This document shows positions 22,640 through 36,400 of a DNA stretch of 64,000 bases, one piece after another. Source of the stretch: Entonaema liquescens (lineage: Eukaryota; Ascomycota; Sordariomycetes; Xylariales; Xylariaceae). The position numbers were made by a program, and so were the translations under genes. Location of the stretch: positions 2,666,001 to 2,730,000 of the forward strand of contig CADCSX010000007.1 of assembly GCA_902805475.1 (NCBI GenBank). Reading direction: 5' to 3'. Positions within the stretch are counted from its first letter, which is position 1; every line of letters begins with the position of its first letter. The notes under the pieces were generated by a model that ran no database searches, had not been told where the DNA came from, and worked only from the letters and a program-made list of their open reading frames with translations.

Positions 22640-23776
22640 TGTCTTTGAATTTGGTTGGGGGGGCTTGTTCGTGGAAATGCGTTTCAAGCTTTGTGTAATA
22701 AAGTAGTTATACGGAATACAACTGTATATTTCAGCGTCGAAGTATGGTCAACTCAAACCTTAGGATATCTGGGAATATCCGTAGGCTTTATACTACCTAG
22801 GTGCTGTTGTAAGTAATTCGACTCTTTACAAAGCTCACCGCGTTCGGTCTGACATGTGCGATGACGTCCCCTAGACGCCAAGGTACGTAATTCAAGGAGC
22901 ATGCCGATCTCGATCTACATAATTCCCAAAACAGGTACCTTTCACTTACCTTATAGCCTTATTATCCTTTTCCTGTGTCGCATTGTCTCGGTCTCGTCGG
23001 ATAAAATTGCATAATAGGATCATCGGAGAGACATCATTGTCCTACCATCGCTTCAAGTTTATACAAGTATTCATTACCAAAGGAGGTAAGTTAGGTATTA
23101 CATGTAGAGCTCTCTTGGATTAATACAACAGCAACGTTGCGTCATAACTATATCAGTACATGTACCTTATATCAGTACCTTATATCCGTACCTGGATATA
23201 TTTACACCGAAATAACTAGGTACTTGTCCATCTGCCATATCCATATCCCTATCAATATCCATACCTCATATTCTCATCCGTAAATGTCCTGTAACAAGGA
23301 AAATATCTTGGCTATCGTAGTTTAACGTACACCTTTTAGCGCCCCCAAGATGCTGTTGTCCCGACTATGTAGGCCTCAAGTCCTAAAATGTCGTGCGAGT
23401 AATTGCTCACCTCCAATTATGAAAAAGTATGCAAGTGTAAAGGAGAAGCGGATTCGCTTGATTGCTAAAGCAACAACTAAACCAGGCGAATGGGGTATTT
23501 AAGGCTCTTGCTTAATTCCGCTACCGCAGGTAGCTATTTAAGAGACTTCCATGTTTGGTTTTAAATACACCATCCAACGCCGGTTACCCAGGACCAATTG
23601 GCCATATGCTTGAGCTTATCAGCTCCATGTTGTCCATGTTGGCATGCCAACATTTCGATGCCTTAACCCACCCAAACGCCAGCCTCGTGTTGGTATATCG
23701 ACGATGTTATACACTAAAGTTCGTCATCTAAAGGGTATGTGTCATGACTAGTTACTTTCATCCTTCGCACCTCCTT
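22640..23776. other. Intergenic, no gene seen
   Basis: No supportable frame. The part near 22640-23000 should contain the promoter of the small-protein gene. Repeated ATATCAGTACCTTATATC-like phrases lie near 23150-23200. Confidence 0.6.
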
Positions 23777-25867
23777 TTAAGACAACAAATCGTCAACCCA
23801 GCCCATGATCTCTCTCCGGTCGTCCGCGATTCGTGCGTATTCCAACAGCAGCCGCAAGACGTAGATTTGCATATCTTCTTTTCTGAGCACCTTCTCGGCC
23901 CAAGCTTTCCCATCCGTCGCAATCTTCTCGGCCACTTCGTCATGTCCAGGTACACTGTCCTCGTAACCGAGGAAATATTCCATAATACCATAGTAATCGT
24001 TAAATCGGTTATCCATCGGCACGAAATGCTTCCATGCAACTAGCCGGCTGTCGTGCCACTCGCGCCATAGCGTGCTCTTTATGGGTAAACTCGTACTCCG
24101 CAGGAAACCTAGGTAACGCCCTGAGAATGAGTTGCCGTCGATGTCGGGAAGATATTTGTAGTAAAACTGGACCGCTAGCTTCTGGCCAAGTACCGTTTCG
24201 AAGTGCTCGTCGGTATATATACAGTGCCCATCCTTCTGTTCCGGCTCTATATCCGGATTGCAGAACAGATCGACGAAGCCAACATCGGACCACTGCGATA
24301 CCCACGCGCCAAGCCGCTTCTCCTTTTGCGCCGCTAAATTATAAGTCGCGCTGGGCAGTTCGAAATTAACTGGCGCCTCAATCTCCTCTTCGGCACGCTG
24401 GAGTTTGGTTCCGTTGTTCATCGAGACGAATCGGTGTCTCTGAAAGCCCTTCCAGTTAGATTCGGTATTCCGACCGCCAGTAGCCACACCGCGCCATATA
24501 ACGGGGCCGATCTTGCTATCCCACGATGGCCCATGGTCATCTCCACCGGTAAACCTTTCTTCTTCGTTCCAGTACATAGGAGCGGGGAGAAGAATCTCGT
24601 TGTTCGTGGCTAGCTTGCTTCCTCCAAACATTGGGAATAAAACCTTGGTCGCAGAAGTTGTTAGGGGTCGTATGAATATGCCTTCGAGTCCTTGTAGATC
24701 CGGCTGGTGGCAAAATTCGGACGATAGCGTCGAGTTGGCTACGTATCCTTGGAATTGGTGGGGGTTCGCCCACTCCGGGGAGAAGACGGGTTTGCCATCA
24801 AACGAACTCTGTGCAGGCTGCTTGCGCGCGGGGCTATCGGGAGGGCAACCTCGGCGAGCAATCAACCAATACGGATCTTATATCTGTTAGCATACATGAC
24901 TACTCTTTACACATATCATCGGTAGCAACGAAGGGTTGGCCCTACTTGTATCTTCCCAGTCTTTATCAACGGTGTGGATGGACTTGTCGTTGCGTTTGAC
25001 AGGGGGTGGCAATTTCTGGAACTCGCTGACAATACTCTTAGCTGGACTAAGAATCCGGCTCTGCTTCTCCTTCTTCATGTAGGCATTGATATCTTCCCAC
25101 GGTACAACAAGCCGCGGTTCATCCATGGCGTTCAAAGCGATATCCATATCAGGTAGCAGATGTTCAATAGTCTGAATCATATCTAGCCAGATCTGAGTCC
25201 AAAACCAATCGCTCTCGGCGCTTGCATTACCGTTGCGTATGTTGATAACCATCTCGTAGCCCACCGCTTCGTCGCGAATGCTAGAAGGATCCAAGCCCCA
25301 GAAGGGATTCAGGTCGTGGTAGATCTGATCAAAAAAATCTTCGACTATGAGTGCATTATTCTCCTTAGCGAACTCGTACCATTTATCGAAACCCGGAGGC
25401 GGGTGACGCCCGCGCCGTTTGCGATATGCCTGAGCAGCTTCAACGAGCGTGTTTGATTCCTTAGCTAGCAGGCCCTCGAAATCCTTCTCGGCGATTTTGA
25501 TTAGCTGATCGATGGGGTGATCCGTGACAGGTTTTGGCGGAGCAGGTTCAACAGGTTGAACAGGTTTCGATTCGTGTACCGGCTTGTCTTCGTCATCTGG
25601 ACTTGCATAGACAGGTTTCTGGTTGGCAGAAGGGTTCTTGGCAGGTTGGTTAACAACGTCAGGCGTCCCATGGTCGTAAGAAGCGGGGGAAGATGAGGAG
25701 GAAGAGGATTCAGAGGAGTCGCGGTCGGAAGTTAGGTAGGTATTAGGCGTTCGAGGCTCTTGGGATTTGTTAGAGAGGTAGTAGAAAAGACCAAGGAGGA
25801 GCACGGCCGGGAAAATGTATCGGACAAGGTGAGAGGCCCTCCTCGGGGGAAAAGCGGGCGAGCGCAT
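23777..25867 (-). CDS. Glycosyltransferase family 90 (CAP10-like), type II membrane protein
   Basis: Predicted Golgi glycosyltransferase of the GT90 family, which includes the cryptococcal capsule xylosyltransferases; donor and acceptor here are unknown. The N-terminus has a short basic tail and one membrane anchor (YIFPAVLLLGLFYYL, about residues 17-31), then a Ser/Pro/Lys-rich stem to about residue 130. The catalytic region has the family blocks GPVIWRGVATGGRN, RHRFVSMNNGTK and FSGRYLGFLRSTSLP. Two exons: 24946-25867 and 23777-24876. A 69-bp intron (GTAGGG donor, TGCTAAC branch, ATAAG acceptor) gives 673 residues and reads DWEDTNPYWLIARRGC. A 36-bp alternative from the GTGTAAAG donor is also in phase but unusually short. 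No lesion is seen. Confidence 0.93.
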
Positions 25868-27411
25868 GGCGAGGGAGAGACGTCGGCCGCCCTAAAGACG
25901 GCGCGCGGACGTCGACACGACTTCGTAGATGGGACGAAACGTTTCGTAGCGCGCGGTTCAAATATGGTAGCACGGTTCAAGTCGAGCAAGATGGGCAGGC
26001 TCCCGGTCTGGCTTAAAAGTTAAATGTGTCGGCGACGGTAAAGGGAAAATCGGTAGAAGGATATTAAAACTTTGTTTCGCAACCAAGGATTTGGGGGTTA
26101 GATGTTCACAAGGAATAGTCGAGACAAAAGATCATTTTAAGACGTAAAAGACAGACGAGAATGAAACTATAGTGAATATATAGCGAATAGGACTCGGGGG
26201 GAAGAAAAGTTATGAGGGATGATGATATGATACAATCAATGAGGCGGAGTGGTGTAATTGGTGGGTAGATCAGAATTGACAACTTGACGAACTAACCATG
26301 TACATGTAACTTGACTACATGTAACTATCTTACGTATCTCATGTATTTTTATAGGCGCTTTGGCTTATAGTTGAACATTGAACGGCTAGAGCAGAGTTTC
26401 GTAAAGTTTGGCAGGCTCTGCTAGGTTCTGCTAAGTTAACGAAGAGTAAAGTAAGAAAAGAGAAACATGTCCACCGGTATAGAGATGGGCAATTGGGGCG
26501 ATTGGAGCGATTGGAGCGATTGGGGGAAATTTGATAAACTTGTGAGCGAAGACGATTCTAGGCAAAGGTGGGTTAGTACATTAGTTAGTACATTCGATGC
26601 GGATCCCGTACTGCATGTCAGCTACGTCCACATTGGTACAAAGTACGATAGTGAGGTATATACTGTACTTATACTGTACGTGATAGCTTGTTGCAGTACA
26701 TCAGGTACTTATGTCGCACAATACGGGTCTTACCGTACTGTACATGTTACGGACCGTGGGGGCGACAAGGGGTAGTAAGGCGCGCAGTAAATTGAATACC
26801 AGCTCCCCGGGCCTTACACCTTACAGAACATCTGACAGATGTTCTATACAGATATGCAGGCTGAATAGTTCCGGAGAGAGAATATCTACGTGTCCTTTCT
26901 ATACCTACATACATAGGAAATTACCTGCTGGCGCCTTCTAATCTCTGCCGCAATAGCTGAAAGCAGCTTGATAACGAGTGTTAACGAGGACCGGGCGCAT
27001 ACAAAATGTCCAACCGTTAATAATAGTCTCCATATTTCTAACAATCTACCTAACTTTTCTCCGCTCATCATTTACCTTATATGCATCTTCCAGAGGTCGA
27101 TCGATTGAACATCTCTGTACCAGTCCGGTGGGAAGGGTGAACTTTCATTGCAACATCTTATTATCACGGGACCGAAGTGAAGATTGGAGACCGTTCTTCG
27201 CGGAACTCGAGTCTCCTTTCGGCTTTATGTGTATAAAAACGTAGGGAGAATGGAATAATATTTACATGTATATAAGAGATAGGTACTTACATGTAACTAA
27301 GTACCTAGGTAAATAGGTACATGTAGTGCTAAGCTAACCCCGCGCTAAGCTCAATTTCAGATGATATCCCAATTTCATTTTCTAGAGTATTTCAGGTACT
27401 TAGGTAGGTAC
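25868..27411. other. Intergenic next to the AT block
   Basis: No gene is supported. A GATTGGAGC microsatellite lies near 26500-26522. The last part ends in TAGGTAGGTACCTACC, after which base composition changes abruptly to A+T. Confidence 0.55.
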
Positions 27412-30400
27412 CTACCTTAACGCGCGGGAGAGATATTTGAAAATACTTGCCACCATTATTTTAACGTATAAAATACTTCCAATATTATATTAATAATATC
27501 AAACTATTACATTTCTTAAAAATCATTATAATAAATTTTTTCGTAACGTAAAAATATTAATTCATAAACAAAAAATTTAAAAAATATTTATATATAATAT
27601 ATTTAAATATTAAAACTTAATTTTATTATTAATTTAAAAATTAATATAATTTAAAACGTTAATTTATTAATAACAATTTTTTTATTATAATATTATTTTA
27701 AATTAAAAATTATTTTAATAAAAAACTATTTTATATTTTAATTTTATTTTCATTAATAAAAAACTTTTTATATTTAATTAAATTTAATATAATATAATTT
27801 TAACATTATATTTTTTTATTTTAAAATTATTACATTATAATATTAAAAAAATAAATTTAACTTAATTATTAAAATCATATTAAAATAACATAATTATATT
27901 AAATATAAAATAAAAATAAAAAAAAATAAAATTATAATAATATTATTTTAAATAATTATAATATTTTAATAATTATAATAAATATAATATATAAATTAAA
28001 TAAAAATAAAAATAAAATCATATTATAAATAAAAACAATATTAATATTATAATAATAATTAATATAAAATTAAATTAAAATATAAAATTATATATATTAT
28101 AAAATTAAAATATTATTAAAAAAAAAATTTTTTTTTAAAAAAATCTTAAAATATTAAAAATTATATAATTTATTATAAAGTTTTATATATATAAAAATTA
28201 AATTATATAAATAATTAATAAAACTAATCTTTTATATAAATAACTTTTAATTAAAACTTTTAATTATAATAATAAAATAATAAATTTAAATAATATTATT
28301 AATAAATAATTTATAATTAATATATAAAATATTTTTTAAAATAATTATATTAATTTATATTTCTTTTTATTTTTTTTTATAATAATTTCATATAATTTTA
28401 ATATATTTATAAATTTAATATTTTAAACTTTTAAATATTTAATTAATATTAAAAAATTAAAATCATAATATTTTATAATTTATTTATATATAAAAATATA
28501 AAAATCCATTATAATTTAAAAAATTCCATAAAATTATTAATTATTTTAAAAAAATATACTTAACATTTATAAAAAAAAAAATTAATATTATATATAAAAA
28601 ATATAAAAAAACGTAAAGTTTAAAAAGATTAAAAAATTAAAAAAAGTAAAAAAAAAAATAAATTAAAGTTTATAATTTTTATAAAATTTATTTAATAAAA
28701 CTATTTATTTTGTTAATATTTTTTTATATAAACGTTAAAAAATATAAATTAAAAAAAAGAAAAACTATATATTAAAAAATTTAAAAATATAAAATATAAT
28801 TTTTTAAAAAAATATATATAAAATTAACAATATGGTTGAAAATACTTATAAAATAAAACCATAAAATATAAAATTTTATAATTAAGTATTTAATTAAAAT
28901 TTGTAAAATTATAAAGTTTAAAATTAAATTAATTAATAAATAATAATTATTAATTAAAAAATATTAAGTTTTTAAAAGTAAAATTTAATATTATAATATA
29001 TAATATTATTAATATTAATAATATTATATATATTAAAGTTAAATAATTAAATTTTTTATTTTTAAAAAAGTTATAATAAAAAACTTATGTTTATTCGTTT
29101 AAACATTAAATAAAATAATAATAAAAATAATTTAATATAAAATATTAATAAATAATAATTATAATATATAAAAGTGTTGTTAATATATTTTATATTTATT
29201 TATATTTATAAATGTAAAATTATATATATTAAAAGTATATTATATTTTTATTTAATTATTACCATTATATTATTATTATTAATAATGTTATAAAACTTAT
29301 TTGGAACATATTTAATATAATATTTTAAAAACTTTTAAAGTACTTTTTTATAATATTTATTTAATATTAATTTAATATTTTTTAAAAAATATTTATTTAT
29401 ATTTATATTATATATTTATTTATTTATTTATTATTATATACGTTTTATTAAATCGAAATTTAAATTTTTTTAAAGTAAAAAATAATTTTATATTTTTTAT
29501 TTATTTAATTTAAACGTTATATAATAAGAAAAAAAGTTTAAAATTAGGTTTAATAATATAATTATAAATGGGTATTCTGTAATTTAATTATTAAATTAAA
29601 ATAAAACAAATTAAATATTTAAATTAAAAATATAAGAATTTCATTTTTTACCATTAAAAAAAAACCAAAGTATTTAATTATAATTTTTTTATATAAAAAA
29701 TTCTTATTTAATAAGGTTTTTATAATTATAAATTATAATTTAATTTTTAAATGTTTAATTAATATAAACGAATATAATGTTAATAAAAAAAAAATCTACG
29801 GTTTAAGTATTTAAATATAATTAAAATTGTAAAAACTTATGGATATAAATAATACGTTTTTTTTACCGTTTATACGTTATATTATTATTAAGTTATTGTT
29901 CGGGAAATTTGATTTTATAATAGGTTTATATATTTTTTATAAAAAATATATTATTTAAATTCCATATTTTAAAGATAAAAAATCTTAATTTTTCTTATAA
30001 TATTAAATTAAACGTTAATTACCACTTTATAAACGGAATCATTTTATTTTTTATTATAAAAGCGTGATTTTTTAACTTTTAACGGGGTAAAAAAAACTAT
30101 AAAAATAAAATAAAATTGCAAATTTTTTCTTTCGTATTAAAAAAACCGGTGTAAACCTTTTTTACCTTTAATAATAAATAATTGAAAGTTATTATAATCT
30201 TTTTATATAACCACTTTATAATAAAATATAATATTTATATTTTAACTTATTATTTATTTAATAATTTTAAATCGGAACTTTTTTTTAATTTATTTAATAT
30301 GATATTATAATAATATTTTATTTTTACATTTTAATTTACTTTAACTTTAATAATTTAAAATATAATATATTTTTAATTTTTTTTAATAATTTTTAATAAT

Positions 30401-33400
30401 AATTATAATATGAATTTTAATTATTATTAATAATAATTAAACTTCTTTATATTTAATTAAATTAAAAAAAAACATTTATATATATATTATATTATATTAT
30501 AATATTAATAACTTTAGATATTAATTTTATAAATTATAAAAAATTATAATGGTTTTATTAATTAAGTAATTTATATATTAAAAGTACGTATTTATATAAA
30601 TAATAATTAATAAATTTTTTAAAATAATAATATAAAAAAAACAATAAATCTAAAAAATAAAATTAAATTAAACTTTATATTTAATAAAATTTAATATTTT
30701 AATTATTAAAAATAAACCTATATTATTTATTTAATTTAGTTTATTAAATTTATAAGTTTTAAAAAAAATAATAAAGTGAATAAAGAATATTTAAAAATTA
30801 TAAATTAATGATATAATTAAATAAATTTCGGGATTAAATATATGATTATAAGTTTAAAAAATTGATTTCTTACGGTTTTTAATATAAATTTAAAGTTTTG
30901 TAAAATCTTATTATTTTATTGATTCATGATTAATATTTTAAATAAATTAAATGTTTTAATTTTTTTAAATTTATTAAAAGAAATTTACGCGTGTTCACAT
31001 GCGGTTAATATTTTTTAACTTTTATTTCTTTTGTTAAATTTATTAAAAATTAATTATATTTTTATATATTAAATAAAATTAATTAATTTATTATTATATA
31101 TTATTTTAATACATTAATATTTATTCTTTAAATTAGGTTAAAAATTTAAAATTTATAATATTAATATTTATTTTAATATTAATTTTAAAAAAAATTTATT
31201 TAATTATAATTTTAATTTTAGTGAAACGTTAATTAAACTTTTAAATATATTATTACGAAAATAATAAATATATTAAAATTATGTATTATTTATTAAAATT
31301 TAGTTTTTTATAAATTTTATGATTATTTTTTTTATTATATTTAATTAAATAATTTTAATTTTTTAACTATTTATTTAATTAAATAATTTTAATTTTTTAA
31401 TTGTTTATTTAATTAAATAATCTTAACTTTTTAACCGTTTATTTGATAAAATAATTATAAATTAATTTATATAAAAATAAATATATCTTTAATAATATTA
31501 TTTTATATAATTAAAAAAAATCTTTAATATAATTTTAAATATATTTAAGATTTATTTAAAATAATAAAAAAATATAATATATTTAATAATAAATTATATT
31601 ATATAATTATTTTATAATATAAATTATAATTTTTTCCCTTTATATTATAATGTTTAAAGATTTAATTAATAAATAATTATTTATATAATTTATATATTAT
31701 ATAAATTAATATAATCTTTTAAGTTATTATAAATAAAAATATTATAAAAATTAAATTTTTCGTTATAAAATAATTTTAAAATTTATTAAAAGATATTTTA
31801 ATTTTAATTTATAATATTTATTAATAATTAAAATAAAAAAAAAATTAAAAGAAAAAAAAAAAAAAAAAATAAAAACCTTTTTTTTTATACTTTTAAAAAT
31901 GGTATTTAATTACATTTAAAATAAATATTAATTAATTAATTATATAATATTATCTTTAAATATTTATATACTTTATTAAATATATTAATTTATTATTAAA
32001 CATTAACATTATTAAATATAAAAAAAATATATTATTATTATAATTTAAAATTTAACAATTATTAAAAATTTATTTAAGTTTTTTATACTTTTAATTAATT
32101 ATATTCTTATGATATTACTTATAATACCTCCATTATTTTCATTTTCCAAGTTATTAAAAATAATATTAAAATTATTTACCGTATTAATATTTTTTATTTC
32201 TTAATATTTCTTTTTTTTTATTAGCTTAATTACGGTAATTATCACAACTTTTATATTATTTTTAAAAAACTTTACCCGGTTAAATTAAAAAACATTAATT
32301 ATTATATTAAAATAATTTAAAATATTTTTACAATTTTATTTATATTAAACTAATCATTTATTAATTAATATATTTAATTAATTTATATATAATTTTATTT
32401 TAATAATTAAATTTACATAAATATTTATTTTTATTATTAATTATAAAATGTTAAACATTATTCCCATTTTAAATATTTATTTTTACACCACCATTTAACT
32501 AAACGTTCTAATTTTCTTATATTTACCGTTTTTTTTTAAAATTTAAATATTTTTAAATATTTATTTTAATTAAATATTATTTAAAAAAATAATATTAAAG
32601 TAAAAATATCTTTAAATTTAACAACATAAATAATAATTTCAAATTAAAAAATATTGTAAATATATCCTTAAAATACCATTAATATATTATAATAAAAAAA
32701 ATATTTAATTATAATATTTTTAATTTATTAATATTTTAATATTTCCAAGTTATATAATTTTATTTTAATTATTTAATAACTTCCATTTTTTCCCATTTTT
32801 TTACTTTTAACGATTTATTAAAACTATTAAAAATAATAAATATTATAAATTAAATAAAATTTTAATTAAATTAAAACTTAAAAATAATTTTGTTTAATAA
32901 TTAAATACAATTTAAATATTCTTTAACCAATTCATTAACAATTATAAAATTATAAAAACATTTTTTCATAATATTACGGAGTAATATAATAGTTTTTTAT
33001 TTAACGGAGTGTTTTTATAATATTTTTTATTAAACTTTATAAAAAACTAAAACGTTAAAGTTATTTATTATAAAATAAACCTCGTATTTTATAATATAAT
33101 TTATTAAATCTTCGTTGGACTCGGATAAAATATTAATTATTATAACTTAGATTTTATTACGGATAAAACCAACCTTTTAACCATTATAAAACAAAAAAAA
33201 AAAAAAATCTAATATTATAAATAAATAAAAATTTAAAAAATCACAATTTTTTATTAATTATTTATTTTAAACATAATTAATTATTAAGTGTATTTAATTA
33301 TAAAATTTAATTTATTTATATAAAATTATAAAAATATTAATATTAAAAATTATCTTATTAACTTAAAATGATTTTAAGGTTAATATTAATTTTAATTTTT

Positions 33401-36400
33401 ATATTTAAATATTATAATAAAAAATTATAAAAATATATAATATACCGAAAAAATTTAATTTAACTTTAAAAATAAATGTAATAATTTTATAAATAATTAA
33501 TTTATATTTAAAATATTAGCGATATAATTTATTAATTAATTTTATATAAATTATAAAATTAATAAATAATAAAAATTAAATATATTACGTTTATTTATTA
33601 AAATTAATTTTATATATAAAAGTTTTATTATTAAAAAGTAAAAAAAGTAATAAATTATTAATTTAATAATGTTTAATTTTTTAATATTCTTTAATAAAAT
33701 TGATTATGATTTTGTTAAATTGTTATAGTTAAGTAATATTAGTTAATAACTTACGTTTATTTTAATTAAAAATAAAATAAATACATGGTTAAAAAAAATT
33801 AATTTTAATGTTAATGATGTTTTTTTAAATTAACTTATAAAAGATATATTATTAATTGAAAACGTTTTAATTAATGTTAAAATGGATAATAATGTTTTTA
33901 ATGAATAAAACACTTTAATAATAATATATAATGTTATATTATAAAAAATTAATAATAATAAGTTAAAAATGGTGGATAATAATATAATAATTAATAAATA
34001 TATTATAAAAACAATTAAAATTGTATATAATGTGGATATTATAAATATTAAATTTAAAAATAAAGATATTTTTATTATTAATATAATTTCTTATATATTT
34101 TAAATTAATAATTTAAATATAAAAAATAATATTAAAAAAATTATTTATATTTTTAAATAATTAAATATATTAATTTTTTATTTTATATTATTAATATAAA
34201 AAAATAAATATAATATTTTAAAGAATATATATATATAATTAATTAAAATTTTTTAATTTATAATAAATATTAAAAATATTAAATTTATTTTTAAAAAAAA
34301 AAATATTATTTTTAATTATATAATAAAATATTTTCCATTATACAAATTTTAAAAAATTATTATAAAATTTAATTATAAAATTCTTTTAATTAAAATTAAA
34401 TTTATTAAAGATTTATTTATTTTTAATATAAATAACTTTATTACCATTATTATATTTTTTTTATTAATATATAATTAAATATATTAAAAAATAACTTAGT
34501 TTATTAATAAGTTTATAAATAATTTTTAAAAAGTAAATTAATAAAAAAAATTTATTTAAATTATATTTAATTAATATTATTATTATTTAAATAATATTCC
34601 AATTTTTTTATTAAATTTTATATAATAAAAAGATATTTTTAAATTATGTAAAATATATTTAAACTATATTTAATAAGTTAATAAAGATTTTTAAAAAAAT
34701 AATTTATTAATTAATAAAAACTTAAAAAAACCTTTATTATAAATATAAATAATATATTATTATAATTAATTACTTTATGATTTAATTAATATATTTAAAA
34801 TTAATTCATTTTTACTTTTTATTTAAGATTATATAAAACTTATTTTAATAAAAAACTTAAAATTTATGATTTTTTTTAAATAAATAATTAAATAAATTTT
34901 TAACATTTAAATAAATTATTATTATAATTTAACTTATAATAATCACCCGCTTTTTTTTACATTAACATATAATGTTTAATTAATATATAATTAAAGTTGT
35001 TAATAATTTTAAATAATTAAATTTATTTCACCATTACGTAAAAAATTGGAATTTAATATATATAAAAAAAAATACTTAATATAAAATTTTATAAAGAAAA
35101 ATATATTTTTATTACTTTTTTAAATATTTATAAATATTTTTAAATTATATAAAAATATATACCATTTATTAACCGGGATATATTTTATTATTAAATTTTT
35201 CTTTAAAAAAATAAAGTTGTAAAAATCAAATATATATCTTTTAATTTTAAACTTATATAACTTTAATATAATAAATATTTTTAAAATTTTATTTTATACG
35301 TTAAACTTTAATAATGGAATAAAATTAATTATAAATAAAAAACCTATTTTCGTTTACGCATTTATAAATTATATCATTAAAAATTTATTATTATAATAAA
35401 AAATATTAAAATATTAAAGTTTTATAATTAATATATTATATTAATATTACATTATAAAAAATATAAATAAAGTAAATTTTAACTTTAATATTTTAAATAA
35501 TAATTATTATTATTATTAAACTATAATTATAAAAAAAAAATGTAAAATTATAATAAAATTAGTTTATAATAAAAAAATATATTTAAATTTTATTAATTTA
35601 TATAAAAATAAAAACTTTTTTTATATTTTTATTTAATTATATTTAATATTTAATGTTATCCGAAATTGTTTAATAAATGTCGTTTATTTTAAATATTAAA
35701 AGTTAAATTAATTAATATATAATATAATATTTAAAAATAACATGTTAATTTTAATATTATTTACTTTAAATAAAACTTATTTTATTTATTAAAACTTTAT
35801 AATATTATTTGGTTGGAATTGTTTATAATTTTTTAAACGTTATTTAAATTTTTAAAAAATGTAAAAATTTATTTACGGTATAATTATCTTCCCATTTATT
35901 TTACAATATTAATTAAAGTAATATTATATAAAAAGTAATTATAATTTTATAATTAAATAAATTGGTTGTAAATATTTAAATAAAAGAAATTTTTTAATAT
36001 TTATAATAAATTTCACGGTTGTTAATTAAATTATTATAACCATTTAAACGTTTACCCGTTTTATTATTACATTATTTAATTGTAAATTAATTATGGAAAA
36101 CGTTATAAATTTAATAGAAATTATTATCGTAAGCCGTAAAATTGTTTAATTTTTTTATTAAATTAATGCAAATGCCATTTAATAACGGTCCGTAATTAAA
36201 TAAATAAATAAAGAAAAAGTTACAATAAAAGTATAAAAAATATTAATATTAAGAAAAATAATAAGTTAAACCTTAAATATAAAAAGTATTTTCTTAAAAA
36301 ATAATCACCGTAATAATAACGTAAATTTGTAAATAAACGTTATTAAAACCATATTTAAAAAACATTAAATAAATCCCGAAAATAAATATAATTTATTTAT

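Noticed and set aside
26467..26775. Frame encoding a WSDWSDWG repeat start
   Set aside because: The repeat comes from a GATTGGAGC microsatellite; the rest has no family features.
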